Shown here: positions 7,800 to 17,439 of the stretch, one piece after another
Position numbering within the stretch: position 1 is the first letter of the stretch
Layout of the letters: every line of letters starts with the position of its first letter
NCBI GenBank assembly: GCA_963922565.1
Contig: CAWUIQ010000014.1
Location: 20,083-84,082 of the forward strand
Length of the DNA: 64,000 nt
Direction of reading: 5' to 3'
Source: JBCBKL01 sp963922565
GTDB lineage: Bacteria; Pseudomonadota; Alphaproteobacteria; Rhodobacterales; Rhodobacteraceae
Notes under the pieces: generated by a model
The model's input: the letters and a program-made list of their open reading frames with translations, nothing else
Told to the model about the DNA's origin: nothing
Database searches by the model: none
Translations under genes and position numbers: made by a program

Positions 7800-9041
7800 T
7801 CATCCGGGATGCGCAGCATCCGGGGCATGTGTGGCACCGTGCTCGACCGTCTCGGGGCAATCTCCGCGCGCCGCGATCCGGCGGCCGTACCAATGCGCAC
7901 CGGGCGCAGCGGTCAGCCCGTGTAAAAGTGCGCTGATCCAGACCGCGTTGATGGCCAGATGCAGGACAAATTCGCCAATGCTGTGCGGCAGGATCTCGAC
8001 CACCAGCAGCGCGAAGAGCGCCGTGGCCAGCCCGCGCGGGCCGAACCATCCGAAAAAGAGCCGCGTGAGGGGTGAGGCATCCGTGCCGATCAGCGAAATC
8101 CAGATTGCGACGGGGCGGATGACGAAGAGGCTGGTCAGGATGATCGCCAGCATCGTCCCGTCCAGATGGGCCACGGCGTCAGGCAGATGCGTGGCCCCGA
8201 TCAGCAGGAAGGAAGCCCAGGCGAGGAACTGCCCCTCGCCTTCGGTGAATTCATAGATGAAGGGACATCGGCCCTCGACCATGTTGCCGAAACAGAGGCC
8301 CGCAAAGAAGGTGGCGATAAAGCCGTTCCCGTCGACCACCGCTGCCATCAGGTAGGCAGTGGCGGCCATCGCTATGGCCCCGATCCCCTCATAGGCTTCG
8401 GAGGTGGTGGCGTGGTCCTTGGCCTTGATCAGGAGCCAGCCGCCGATGATACCGACGGCGATGCCCACGACCGGGCCTAGCACCACCTGTTTGAGACCGA
8501 AAAGGAGCCAATCGGTCGAGCTTTGCGTCATGTCCATCGCCACGAGGGCCGCCAGCAACAGGATCATCGGCAAGGCCAGCCCGTCATTGAGGCCGCCTTC
8601 GACGATCAGCGCGCGGCGGGGTCGGATGGGCACATCGGTGTTCGATACGACCGCCTGACCAAGGGCCGCATCCGTGGGCGAAAGAATGGCAGCGATCAGC
8701 GCGGCTGCGACCAGCGGCCATTCGGGAAGTGCCAGCGCGACCACCAACGTCCCCAGCCCAAACGCCAGCGGCAGACCGATCAGCAGCATCCGCAGCGGCC
8801 ATATGTGGCGGTCGCGCAGCGCCCTGAGATCGGTTTGCGCGGCATCCAGGAACAGCAGGACGATCAGCGCGATCTCGGCCACGGGATGCAGCAGGAGCTC
8901 TGCCTCCTCCGCCGCGACAAGCCCGCTGACCGACAGACCCGCACCAAGGGCAAGAAAGACCATGGGCGCCGTCAGGATCGTCCGCGAAAGACGATGCGCC
9001 ACAAGGCAGAACATCGCCGTCACGGCGGTGATAATTAGCAT
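7800..9041 (-). CDS. CPA1/NhaP-type cation:proton antiporter
   Basis: This integral membrane protein of about 413 residues belongs to the monovalent cation:proton antiporter family (Na_H_Exchanger). It has about 12 hydrophobic segments, the unwound-helix region ILSPTDAALGQAV and the EGGLNDGLALP segment that carries the conserved Asp-type exchange residues. It would exchange Na+ or K+ for H+ at the inner membrane. The ATG at 9041 is preferred because it opens directly into the first transmembrane segment; a GTG at 9083 would add 14 polar residues. It is the first gene of the operon with the two Rieske-fusion enzymes (gap 35 bp), which suggests their chemistry needs ion or pH balance. Confidence 0.85.
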   Translation of the reverse strand: MLIITAVTAMFCLVAHRLSRTILTAPMVFLALGAGLSVSGLVAAEEAELLLHPVAEIALIVLLFLDAAQTDLRALRDRHIWPLRMLLIGLPLAFGLGTLVVALALPEWPLVAAALIAAILSPTDAALGQAVVSNTDVPIRPRRALIVEGGLNDGLALPMILLLAALVAMDMTQSSTDWLLFGLKQVVLGPVVGIAVGIIGGWLLIKAKDHATTSEAYEGIGAIAMAATAYLMAAVVDGNGFIATFFAGLCFGNMVEGRCPFIYEFTEGEGQFLAWASFLLIGATHLPDAVAHLDGTMLAIILTSLFVIRPVAIWISLIGTDASPLTRLFFGWFGPRGLATALFALLVVEILPHSIGEFVLHLAINAVWISALLHGLTAAPGAHWYGRRIAARGDCPETVEHGATHAPDAAHPG

Positions 9042-9235
9042 TCCGCTCAAGCGTCCCCCCGAACCGGCAGAATTCCTTTCCACCCAGTCTTACATGGGGC
9101 CGGCGAAATCACCGCATCACAATTTAAGGCCGCGTCAGCGCGAAAGCCGGGTCAGGCGACCGCCTTCACATCTGCGGCCCTCGCCGTGGTCAGATCAATT
9201 AACCAGCTGATGAACCCGCGCTGCGTTGCGGCGGG

Positions 9236-10249
9236 CTAAGACAAGGCCGGTTCGACCACGCCGGTTTCGCTGTGAAACGGGCATGCCACCACGTGGCCGT
9301 CGGCAATCTCGGCCAAGTACGGTCGGGCAGCTGCGCAGGCCGGGCGGGCGATCGGGCAGCGCGTACGAAAGACGCATCCCGATGGGGGTGACAGCGGCGA
9401 AGGCAGCTCTCCCTTCAGCACGGGTCTCTGGCGAGCCTGTTCGGCCTCTGGCGACGGGATGGGGACAGAGGCGATGAGGGCCTTGGTGTAGGGATGGCGC
9501 GGATTGCCGATCAGCTCGGCCGCCGGGGCCATTTCGACGATACGGCCCAGATACATCACCGCGATGCGGGTCGAGATGTGGCGAACCACGGCGAGGTCAT
9601 GCGCGATGAAGAGAAGCGAAAGCCCCATATCGCTCTGCAGATCGCGCAAAAGGTTCACCACCTGCGCCTGGACGGACACGTCGAGGGCGCTGACCGGTTC
9701 GTCGCACACCACCAGCTCCGGTTCGGTCACAAGGGCGCGCGCGATGCCGATGCGCTGGCACTGACCGCCCGAAAACTCGTGGGGGTACCGGTTCACGAGG
9801 CTGGGCAGCAACCCCACCCGCTCCATCATCGCACCGACGCGGCGGCGGATCTCGGATTTCGACAGATCGGGGAAATGGGTGACCAGCGGCTCTGCCACGA
9901 CCTGTCCGACGGTCATGCGGGGATTGAGGGCGGCGAGCGGATCCTGAAACACCATCTGCACGTGACGGCCCTGCGCGCGCGCTTCGGCCGGGGTGAGAGC
10001 CCGCAGGTCGCGGCCTTTCCAAAGCACCTCGCCCTCGCTCGCCCGCACGGTCCCGACAATGGCACGGGCTAGTGTGGATTTGCCGGAACCGCTTTCACCT
10101 ACGAGGCCCAGAATATCCCCTTTGCCAACCGTCAGGCTGGCCTTTGATACGGCTTGCAGCTGGTCGGGCTGCGCCCACGGCCAAGCGCCACGGCGGGCGA
10201 CCGGGAAGGTTACGCTGAGATCCCTGATTTCCAGAAGGGGCGCGATCAT
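9236..10249 (-). CDS. oppF: Oligopeptide ABC transporter ATP-binding protein OppF
   Basis: This 337-residue ATPase is one of the two nucleotide-binding subunits of a peptide importer. It has Walker A GESGSGKST, signature FSGGQCQRIGIARAL, Walker B VVCDEPVSALDVS and the switch His in FIAHDLAV. The C-terminal oligo_HPY domain carries the four-cysteine cluster (GCVFRTRCPIARPACA...ACPFH). The start overlaps oppD by 4 bases. Length is close to enteric OppF (334). It is the last gene of a five-gene operon. Confidence 0.9.
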   Translation of the reverse strand: MIAPLLEIRDLSVTFPVARRGAWPWAQPDQLQAVSKASLTVGKGDILGLVGESGSGKSTLARAIVGTVRASEGEVLWKGRDLRALTPAEARAQGRHVQMVFQDPLAALNPRMTVGQVVAEPLVTHFPDLSKSEIRRRVGAMMERVGLLPSLVNRYPHEFSGGQCQRIGIARALVTEPELVVCDEPVSALDVSVQAQVVNLLRDLQSDMGLSLLFIAHDLAVVRHISTRIAVMYLGRIVEMAPAAELIGNPRHPYTKALIASVPIPSPEAEQARQRPVLKGELPSPLSPPSGCVFRTRCPIARPACAAARPYLAEIADGHVVACPFHSETGVVEPALS

Positions 10250-11214
10250 GCGACAGCCTCCAGCCGGGCGTGACAGGCCCGCAGGCGCCCGCCCTCGAGC
10301 GGTTCAAGGGGCGGCATGGTGGCTGCACAGGTGTCGGTCGCGAGGGGACAGCGGGCGGTGAACGGACAGCCCGGGGGCAGTGCGGTGAGGTCCGGAGGGT
10401 CGCCCGGAATGGTCTGCAAATCGTCCTGCGGGATATCGAGACGGGGCACCGCGCTAAGCAGGCCCAGCGTGTAGGGATGGGCGGGCCGGGCAAAAAGTGC
10501 CCCCGTCGGACCCGTCTCCATCACCCGGCCGCCATACATGACCAGCGTCCGATCACAGGATCCCGCAACGATGCCCAGATCGTGTGTGATCAGAATTATG
10601 GCGGTGCCAAAATCCTTACGGATCGTCGCCATCAGCTCCATGATCTGCGCCTGCACCGTGACGTCGAGGGCCGTCGTTGGCTCATCCGCGATAAGGATTT
10701 TGGGTCTGCAGAGAAGGGCCATGGCGATCATGATCCGCTGTCGCATGCCGCCCGAGAATTCGTGCGGATACATCGCCAGCCGCGACCGCGCATCGGGGAT
10801 GCGCACCGCATCCAGCATCCGCGCGCTTTCATCCAACGCCTCGCGCTTGCCCTGCCCCTTGTGCAGCGTCAGCACCTCGGCCATCTGGTCGCCCACACTC
10901 ATGTAGGGGTTCAGCGACGTCATCGGATCCTGAAAGATCATCGCCACTTGTTCGGCGCGGATGTGGTTGAGTTCGGCCTCGGGCAGGTTCAGAACCTCCT
11001 GCCCGTTTACCTTTACGCTGCCTTCTGCCCGACCATTCCGCGCCAGCAGTCCCAACATCGCAAAGGCGAGCTGCGTCTTGCCCGATCCGCTTTCGCCCAC
11101 AATCGCCAGCTGTTCGCCCTGGGCCAGGGCAAACGACACGCCGTTCACCGCGTTCACCACGCCATCCGGCGTGTTGAAGCGCACCTTCAGATCGGTCACA
11201 TCCAGCAATGCCAT
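10246..11214 (-). CDS. oppD: Oligopeptide ABC transporter ATP-binding protein OppD
   Basis: This 322-residue ATPase partners OppF. It has Walker A GESGSGKTQ, signature FSGGMRQRIMIAMAL, Walker B LIADEPTTALDVT and switch LITHDLGI. An oligo_HPY C-terminal domain carries the GCPFTARCPLATDTCA cysteine motif. It lies 2 bp downstream of oppC and overlaps oppF by 4 bases. The family is clear; peptide rather than nickel or opine substrate follows from the OppA-like binding protein of the operon. Confidence 0.9.
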   Translation of the reverse strand: MALLDVTDLKVRFNTPDGVVNAVNGVSFALAQGEQLAIVGESGSGKTQLAFAMLGLLARNGRAEGSVKVNGQEVLNLPEAELNHIRAEQVAMIFQDPMTSLNPYMSVGDQMAEVLTLHKGQGKREALDESARMLDAVRIPDARSRLAMYPHEFSGGMRQRIMIAMALLCRPKILIADEPTTALDVTVQAQIMELMATIRKDFGTAIILITHDLGIVAGSCDRTLVMYGGRVMETGPTGALFARPAHPYTLGLLSAVPRLDIPQDDLQTIPGDPPDLTALPPGCPFTARCPLATDTCAATMPPLEPLEGGRLRACHARLEAVA

Positions 11215-11216
11215 CG

Positions 11217-12134
11217 CTAACGGTCCTTGGGATCAAGCGCGTCACGCAGACCATCGCCGACAAAGAAGAAGGCGAAGAGCGTGATGACAAAGAAAAAGAG
11301 CGGAAAGCCCAGCATCCACAGCGTCCCGTTGTTCATCTCGGCCGCGCCGTCGTTGATGAGCGCGCCCCAGCTTGTCAGCGGTTCCTGCACGCCGAGACCG
11401 AGAAAGCTGATAAAGCTTTCATAGATGATCATCGAGGGCACCAGCAGGGTCGCATAGACGATAACGACGCCCAGAAGGTTCGGTACGATGTGGCGCAGGA
11501 TAATGGTGAAGGGCCGGACCCCGGTGGCCACGGCGGCCTCGACGAATTCCTTGCGCCGCAATGTCAGCGTCTGGCCCCGCGCGATCCGCGCCATGTCGAG
11601 CCAGCTGATCAGTCCGATCCCGATAAAAAGCATCAGCATCGACCGCCCGAACACGACCAGGAGCAGGATCAGCACGAACATGTAAGGGATCGACATCAGC
11701 ACATCGACGATCCGCATCATGATGTCATCTGTCCGCCCGCCGAAATAGCCCGCGATCGCACCGTAAAGCGTACCGACCACCACGGCGATCAGGGCGCCCA
11801 CGATCCCGACCATGAGCGACACCTGCGTCCCCTGGACAGTCCGGGCAAAGAGATCGCGGCCAAGCGCATCGGTGCCGAACCAATGCCCGGTCGCAATCGA
11901 GGGCCGCCCGGCTGTGTCGACATTGCCCAGGACGGACCAATCGATGTCTTCGTTGTTCCACGGCGCAATCAGCGGACCGAAGGCCGCAAAGAGCCCGACG
12001 AGCGCCAGAACGACAAGCCCCGTCACCGCAGCCTGATTGCGGAAGAACCGGATACGCGCATCGGCCCAGAGCGACCGGCCCTGAACCGGGGCCGCATCGG
12101 CCAGCGCATCGGCGGCGGTTTTGGTTGCGAACAT
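11217..12134 (-). CDS. oppC: Oligopeptide ABC transporter permease OppC
   Basis: This 305-residue inner-membrane permease (BPD_transp_1) has a hydrophilic N-terminus and a first transmembrane segment near residues 34-57. A periplasmic loop holds GTDALGRDLFARTVQGTQVS, typical of OppC/DppC, and the EAA loop EFVEAAVATGVRPFTIILRHIVPN contacts the ATPases. It is 3 bp downstream of oppB. Size matches enteric OppC (302). Confidence 0.9.
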   Translation of the reverse strand: MFATKTAADALADAAPVQGRSLWADARIRFFRNQAAVTGLVVLALVGLFAAFGPLIAPWNNEDIDWSVLGNVDTAGRPSIATGHWFGTDALGRDLFARTVQGTQVSLMVGIVGALIAVVVGTLYGAIAGYFGGRTDDIMMRIVDVLMSIPYMFVLILLLVVFGRSMLMLFIGIGLISWLDMARIARGQTLTLRRKEFVEAAVATGVRPFTIILRHIVPNLLGVVIVYATLLVPSMIIYESFISFLGLGVQEPLTSWGALINDGAAEMNNGTLWMLGFPLFFFVITLFAFFFVGDGLRDALDPKDR

Positions 12135-12137
12135 GGC

Positions 12138-13061
12138 CTAGTACCGGATCTTGGGGTCGATCCACGCATAAAGCAGATCGACCACCAGGTTGAAAAAGAT
12201 CGTCAGCGCACCCAGCAGGACGGTAATTCCCATCATGACGCCATAGTCCCGGTTCAGCGCGCTTTCGACAAAGAACTTCCCGATGCCACCGGTCGAGAAA
12301 TAGACGTCGATCACGACTGACCCGGTGATCATGCCCACGAAGGCCGGCCCGAGATAGGAGATGACGGGCAAGAGCGCCGGTTTCAGCGCGTGGCGTAGAA
12401 CGACACGGCGCATCGGCAGCCCCTTGGCTCGCGCTGTCCGGATGAAGTTTGAGTTGAGCACCTCGAGCATCGAAGCCCGCGAGATCCGGGCGATCGAGGC
12501 CATGAAACTGGTCGAGAGCGCGATGACGGGCATTATGATGTACTGCCATTGCCCGCCCTGCCAGCCGCCGCCCGGCAGCCAGCCCAGCGACAGCGTGAAG
12601 ACCAGCACCAGGATCGGGGCGAGGACGAAATTGGGCAGAACCTGCGCGCCGATCGAAACACCGACAGCGAGGTAATCCAGCCAGGTATTCTGGCGCACCG
12701 CCGCGACGATACCAAGCGTGCCACCGACCAGAACAGCGACAAGAAAGCTCCAGAACCCATAGGTCAGCGTGACGGGAAAGCCCTGCGCGATCAGATCGTT
12801 CACGTCCTGGTCGCGATAGATGAAGGACGGGCCAAAGTCGAACTGGGTCAGGATGTTCCAGACATATCGGCCGATCTGCACGTGAAATGGCTGATCGAGA
12901 CCGTATTGCCGTTCCAGATTGGCCAGTACTTCGGGCGGCACACCCCGTTCGGTCGCAAAGGGGCTGCCCGGCGCGGAATACATCAGGATGAAGGTCGCGA
13001 CGATCAGGATCAGCAGAACCGGGATCGCAACGAGAAGACGTTTGAAGATGTAAGCGAGCAT
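12138..13061 (-). CDS. oppB: Oligopeptide ABC transporter permease OppB
   Basis: This 307-residue permease partner of OppC starts with the characteristic MLAYIFKRLLVAIPVLLILI N-terminal membrane helix. The loop ERQYGLDQPFHVQIGRYVWN is typical of OppB/DppB. The EAA region is FIRTARAKGLPMRRVVLRHALKPAL. It follows oppA after a 48-bp gap and precedes oppC by 3 bp. Confidence 0.9.
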   Translation of the reverse strand: MLAYIFKRLLVAIPVLLILIVATFILMYSAPGSPFATERGVPPEVLANLERQYGLDQPFHVQIGRYVWNILTQFDFGPSFIYRDQDVNDLIAQGFPVTLTYGFWSFLVAVLVGGTLGIVAAVRQNTWLDYLAVGVSIGAQVLPNFVLAPILVLVFTLSLGWLPGGGWQGGQWQYIIMPVIALSTSFMASIARISRASMLEVLNSNFIRTARAKGLPMRRVVLRHALKPALLPVISYLGPAFVGMITGSVVIDVYFSTGGIGKFFVESALNRDYGVMMGITVLLGALTIFFNLVVDLLYAWIDPKIRY

Positions 13062-13109
13062 CAGATCAACGGGCCGGGGCGAACGGGCCGCCCCGGCACT
13101 GCCAGTCAG

Positions 13110-14732
13110 TTACTGGGCGACGCGATAGATATCCTTGAGATACCAGTTGTTCTCAACGTTTTGCATCGGCCAGTTCTTGATGCTCGGATCCAGCACGAAG
13201 TTCTGGGTGTAGTGATAGATCGGCAGGATCGCCATATCCTCGGCCAGCACCTGCTCGACCTTGGTATAGTTCGGCTGCGGATCGGTCATGGTGACGCTTT
13301 CGGCCATCAGCTTGTCGACCGTTTCGCTGAAATACTTGCCGTCATTGTTGTCGTTGTTCGACGTCAGCAGATCGAGGAACGTGGACGCTTCGTTATAGTC
13401 GCCACACCAGCCAGACCGGGCGATGTGGAACTTCTGGTTGCCCCGAATATCGAGATAGGACTGCCATTCGAAGTTGTTCATGTTCAGCGTCACACCCAGC
13501 GGCCGCCACATCTGGCTGATGACCGTCGCCACCTGCTTGTGCGCCTCTGATGTGTTGTAGATGAAGTCGATTTCGATCGGATTGTCAGGGCCATAGCCCG
13601 CTTCCGCCATCAGCTCCATCGCCTTGGCCATCCGCTCTTCTTGGCTCCAAGCGGCGTATTCGATCTTGGGCATTTCAAAGCCTGCCGTCGCCCAATGGGT
13701 AAAGCTGTAGGCCGGGGCCTGCCCCGCCTTGAGCACCTGATCGGTGATCACGTCGCGGTTGATGGCATAGCTGAGGGCCGTGCGTACGCGCGGATCCTGC
13801 AGCGCCTCATGTCCGGTCTCTGACTGGTTAACGGTATAGTAGTAGGAGCAGAGGCGCGGCACCGAATGCGCAACCTCGGGCATCTCTTCCTCAAGACGCG
13901 GATAGCTGCCGGGCGGCAGGTCATCCATCATGTCGAATTCGCCAGCCTGAAAACGGGTCAGCGCGGTCGTGGATTCGTCGATCACGTAGCCGGTGACGTC
14001 GCTGATGATGACGCTGTCCTTGTCCCAGTAGTTCGGGTTGGGTGACATACGCAGGAATTCATTCACCGCCATTTCATCCAGCACATAGGCGCCGTTCGAC
14101 ACCATGTTGCCGGGCCTTGTCCATTCCGATCCGTGTGCGTCGACCGACGCCTTGTGGGATGGCATGAAGGTCGTATGCACCGTCATCTGCGGAAAATACG
14201 GAAGCGGCTGGCTGAGCGTAACCTCAAGCGTCTGATCATCGACAGCGCGAAGACCCAACTGGTCCGGCGGGATTTCCCCCGCGATGACCGAGGCCGCGTT
14301 CTTGATCTGGCTCAGCTCAACATACCAGGCATATTCCGAGGCCGTCGCGGGATCAGCCGCACGTTGCCACGAGTAAACGAAGTCTTGCGCGGTGACCGGA
14401 TCACCGTTCGACCACTTGGCATCGTCGCGCAATTTGAAGGTCCAGACCATGTTGTCCGGCGACGACCATTCGGTTGCCACACCAGGCAACAGCGCACCAT
14501 CCGCGGCCTGCGTCGTCAGCCCTTCAAAGAGCTGCCGGGCGATATGGGCCCCCTGCACTTCCTCGATCAACTGCGGATCGATTGTGGGAAACTGGGCCGT
14601 GACGCGGAACTGGAATGTCTGATCGTCGGCCAGCGCATCACCCGTCACAGGATGCGTTCCCGCAGCCCAGGTCATCGCACCAAAGCCAAACGCCAGAACC
14701 GATGTCGTCAGTAGAAGTCCGTGAACTTTCAT
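13110..14732 (-). CDS. oppA: Oligopeptide-binding periplasmic protein OppA
   Basis: This 540-residue SBP_bac_5 solute-binding protein has a Sec signal peptide cleaved near residue 24 (MKVHGLLLTTSVLAFGFGAMTWA). It shows the OppA hallmarks TFQFRVTAQFPTIDPQLIEEVQGAHI, WTFKLRDDAKWSNGDPVTAQDFVYSW and the YYTVNQ strand near the peptide pocket. The ATG at 14732 is supported by GGGAGA a few bases upstream; the longer frame is rejected. Length matches enteric OppA (543), larger than most dipeptide-binding proteins. It is the first gene of the operon. Confidence 0.9.
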   Translation of the reverse strand: MKVHGLLLTTSVLAFGFGAMTWAAGTHPVTGDALADDQTFQFRVTAQFPTIDPQLIEEVQGAHIARQLFEGLTTQAADGALLPGVATEWSSPDNMVWTFKLRDDAKWSNGDPVTAQDFVYSWQRAADPATASEYAWYVELSQIKNAASVIAGEIPPDQLGLRAVDDQTLEVTLSQPLPYFPQMTVHTTFMPSHKASVDAHGSEWTRPGNMVSNGAYVLDEMAVNEFLRMSPNPNYWDKDSVIISDVTGYVIDESTTALTRFQAGEFDMMDDLPPGSYPRLEEEMPEVAHSVPRLCSYYYTVNQSETGHEALQDPRVRTALSYAINRDVITDQVLKAGQAPAYSFTHWATAGFEMPKIEYAAWSQEERMAKAMELMAEAGYGPDNPIEIDFIYNTSEAHKQVATVISQMWRPLGVTLNMNNFEWQSYLDIRGNQKFHIARSGWCGDYNEASTFLDLLTSNNDNNDGKYFSETVDKLMAESVTMTDPQPNYTKVEQVLAEDMAILPIYHYTQNFVLDPSIKNWPMQNVENNWYLKDIYRVAQ

Positions 14733-15125
14733 AGTGATCTCCCTTGCTGTTGGTCTTGCTCCGCCTGAGGCTTGTCGAGCCTGTTTTCGCGGAATGATAG
14801 AAGAATGGTCCGCCAATCCGGGCCGGGTTGCAACGTCCCCACCCGCATTGATTGTACCTTACGTAGAGGAAAGCCCCAAGGACCGGCACAAAATTGCTTG
14901 TGAGGACAAATTCGCGGCCTGATTGCACAGCGCAGATGCGTTTTGCGGTTGAGACTTGGACTCCAGACAGCCCCAAATCGCCCAAAGATGGGAGAAAATG
15001 CAGCATTATGCAGCTTTGTTCCTCCTGCCCACTTTACCGCCAGCCGATATCGCTAGCTTGATTTGCGTAGAAACTCGTTCTAGCCTCAAAATCAGCCACT
15101 GTACTGCAGATATGGGAGGAAAATT
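14733..15125. other. Divergent intergenic region between oppA and tupB (393 bp)
   Basis: No credible gene is seen. The region must hold the minus-strand oppA promoter and the plus-strand tup promoter, being more AT-rich near 15040-15125. GGGAGA next to oppA and GGAGGA (15115-15120) next to tupB are the ribosome sites. I could not identify a convincing operator palindrome. Confidence 0.6.
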
Positions 15126-15833
15126 TTGCAGGACTTTGCGGCGTCCATTTCCATCGCGTGGTCGTTGGTCGTGTCTGCGGATCCGGCCCTGCTTGAAATC
15201 GTGCTGCTTTCCCTGCGGGTCAGTATTTCGGCGGCCCTGCTCGCCTGTCTGATCGGTCTGCCGCTCGGCGCGCTGATCGCGGTGACGCGGTTTCGGGGGC
15301 GCAATGCGGCTCTCATCCTCCTCAACGCCCTGATGGGCCTGCCACCGGTCGTGGTCGGCCTGATCGTGTATCTGCATCTTTCGCGGGCCGGTCCGCTTGG
15401 CTTTTTGGGCCTGCTCTATACGCCCGCCGCCATGATCATCGCGCAGACGCTGCTGATCACCCCCATTGTCGCCGCCTTGTCCCGGCAGATCCTCGAAGAT
15501 CTCTATGGCGAGTATCGGGAGCAATTTCTGTCGCTCGCAGTCTCGCGCTGGCAGGCAGTGCAAGCGGTTATCTGGGATGGGCGGCTGGCGCTGATGACCG
15601 TGGCGCTTGCCGGGTTTGGGCGCGCCATTGCAGAGGTTGGGGCGGTCATGATCGTCGGCGGCAATATTGACCATCTGACCCGAGTGATGACCACAGCCAT
15701 CGCGCTGGAAACGTCGAAAGGAAACCTGCCGCTGGCACTGGCCTTGGGGATGATCCTGATGGCCATAGCGCTTGGCATCAACGCCGCCGTGCAAACGGCG
15801 CGGATGAGCGCGGGGAGACTGGCCCATGCGTGA
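15126..15833 (+). CDS. tupB: Tungstate ABC transporter permease TupB
   Basis: This 235-residue BPD_transp_1 permease has about five transmembrane segments and resembles the single-permease component of TupABC tungstate importers. The oxyanion-permease EAA segment reads VAVIWDGRLALMTVALAGFGRAIAEVGAVMIVGGNI. The start is TTG, chosen because GGAGGA lies 5 bases upstream (15115-15120) and no ATG is nearby in frame. It overlaps tupC by 8 bases. The tungstate call comes from the TupA-type binding protein two genes downstream. Confidence 0.87.
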   Translation: MQDFAASISIAWSLVVSADPALLEIVLLSLRVSISAALLACLIGLPLGALIAVTRFRGRNAALILLNALMGLPPVVVGLIVYLHLSRAGPLGFLGLLYTPAAMIIAQTLLITPIVAALSRQILEDLYGEYREQFLSLAVSRWQAVQAVIWDGRLALMTVALAGFGRAIAEVGAVMIVGGNIDHLTRVMTTAIALETSKGNLPLALALGMILMAIALGINAAVQTARMSAGRLAHA

Positions 15834-16584
15834 TGACTATACCGCTCTGAACCTGGCCCCGGACGAAGCTGGCGCCAATACTGGTGTTTCACTTCAGGTA
15901 AGCGGCCTAAACATATGCTGTGAAAAGATTAAAATTCTGCGCGATGTGAGCATGAAAATCGACTATGGCGGCGTGACTGTGATCATGGGCCCCAATGGCG
16001 CGGGCAAAAGCGTACTGCTTCGGGCGCTCCACGGTCTGGTCGCCCCCACATCGGGCGACATCCGGTGGGATGGTCAGGCCCTCTCGCCCGCCACCCGGAT
16101 GAAGCAGGCGCTTGTCTTCCAGAAACCGGTCCTGCTACGCCGCACGGCCGCGGCCAATATCGACTTCGTTCTACGCAACCGTAAATCAGCCGATCCACGG
16201 CGGCGCGACGAGTTGCTCGCTCAGGTCGGCCTGCTGGATAAGGCCGGCCAGCCAGGGCGGCTGTTGTCAGGGGGCGAACAGCAACGGCTTGCCCTTGCCC
16301 GGGCGCTCGCAACCGATCCCGAGGTCCTGCTGCTGGATGAGCCGACTGCAAGCCTTGATCCCGCATCCGAAGCCATGATCGAACGCATCGTGCTGGATGT
16401 GGCGCGCGCCGGTGTCACGACGCTGTTCGTCACGCACAGCATCGCCCAGGCGCGCCGGATCGCGTCAGATATCGTGTTCCTGTCGCGTGGCCGGATCGCC
16501 GAGCATCAGGCTGCATCTGAATTCTTCGATAACCCCAGCACGCTCGAGGCGCGGCAATTCCTTGCCGGCCACCTGCCCTGCTGA
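15826..16584 (+). CDS. tupC: Tungstate ABC transporter ATP-binding protein TupC
   Basis: This 252-residue ATPase has Walker A GPNGAGKS, signature LSGGEQQRLALARAL, Walker B LLLDEPTASLDP and switch FVTHSIAQ. It has no C-terminal TOBE/Mop domain, unlike ModC in the same window. It overlaps tupB and ends 14 bp before tupA, so the order is tupBCA. It drives tungstate import, supplying W (possibly Mo) for pterin enzymes such as formate dehydrogenases or aldehyde oxidoreductases. Confidence 0.88.
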   Translation: MRDDYTALNLAPDEAGANTGVSLQVSGLNICCEKIKILRDVSMKIDYGGVTVIMGPNGAGKSVLLRALHGLVAPTSGDIRWDGQALSPATRMKQALVFQKPVLLRRTAAANIDFVLRNRKSADPRRRDELLAQVGLLDKAGQPGRLLSGGEQQRLALARALATDPEVLLLDEPTASLDPASEAMIERIVLDVARAGVTTLFVTHSIAQARRIASDIVFLSRGRIAEHQAASEFFDNPSTLEARQFLAGHLPC

Positions 16585-16598
16585 CGGATGGATCATCG

Positions 16599-17417
16599 AT
16601 GAAGTCCCGCATCTTCGCCGCAGCATTCGCCCTTGCCGCGTCGGCCCAGACGGTGCTGGCCCAGTCCTCGATCTTTGTCCAATCGACGACATCCACCGCG
16701 AATTCCGGTCTTTACGATCATCTGCTGCCCATTTTCGAAGCGGACACCGGTATCACCGTCAATGTGGTCTCGGTCGGCACGGGTCAGGCCATTCGTAATG
16801 CCCGGAATTGCGACGGCGACGTGCTGCTGGTCCACGCCAAGGCAGCGGAAGAGGCGTTTGTGGCGGATGGCGGCGGGGTCGAACGGTACGACCTGATGTA
16901 CAACGATTTCATCATCGTCGGACCCGCCGATGACCCGGCCGGGATCAACGGAGTGGAAGATGCCGAGACCGCGCTTTCGACCCTCGCCCGGCAGCAGGCT
17001 TTTTTTGCGTCACGCGGCGACGATTCCGGTACCCACCGAAAGGAACTGTCCCTGTGGTCTGACGCAGGCCTCGACCCGCGGGCGGCGTCGGGATCGTGGT
17101 ATCGTGAAACCGGGTCGGGCATGGGCGCGACGCTCAACACAGGGATCGGGATGGGGGCCTACGTGCTGACCGACCGGGCCACCTGGATCAGTTTCGGCAA
17201 CAAGCAGGACTACGAGGTCCATGTCGCCGGTGACCCGGATCTGTTCAACCAGTATGGCGTCACGCTCGTGAACCCGCAGCGCTGCGCCAACGTGAACGCC
17301 GAGGGCGGGCAGGCCTTCATCGACTGGCTTGTTTCCGATGCCGGCCAAGGCGCGATTGCATCCTACCGGCTGGAGGGGCAGCAATTGTTCTTTCCCAATG
17401 CGTCCCCGCAGGACTAG
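16599..17417 (+). CDS. tupA: Tungstate-binding periplasmic protein TupA
   Basis: This 272-residue PBP-like protein has a Sec signal peptide (MKSRIFAAAFALAASAQTVLA). The mature N-terminus carries QSTTSTANSGLYDHLLP, matching the TTTS-type oxyanion-binding motif of TupA, and the downstream RGDDSGTHRKEL segment is another family motif. It captures tungstate with high affinity in the periplasm for TupBC. The next gene, a regulator, begins 22 bp after its stop. Confidence 0.92.
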   Translation: MKSRIFAAAFALAASAQTVLAQSSIFVQSTTSTANSGLYDHLLPIFEADTGITVNVVSVGTGQAIRNARNCDGDVLLVHAKAAEEAFVADGGGVERYDLMYNDFIIVGPADDPAGINGVEDAETALSTLARQQAFFASRGDDSGTHRKELSLWSDAGLDPRAASGSWYRETGSGMGATLNTGIGMGAYVLTDRATWISFGNKQDYEVHVAGDPDLFNQYGVTLVNPQRCANVNAEGGQAFIDWLVSDAGQGAIASYRLEGQQLFFPNASPQD

Positions 17418-17439
17418 AGGCAGCGTAGAGAGGCCGGAT

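Noticed and set aside
15006..15827. Long minus-strand frame opposite tupB
   Set aside because: It is the reverse shadow of the tupB coding sequence, with biased composition and no ribosome site or domain.
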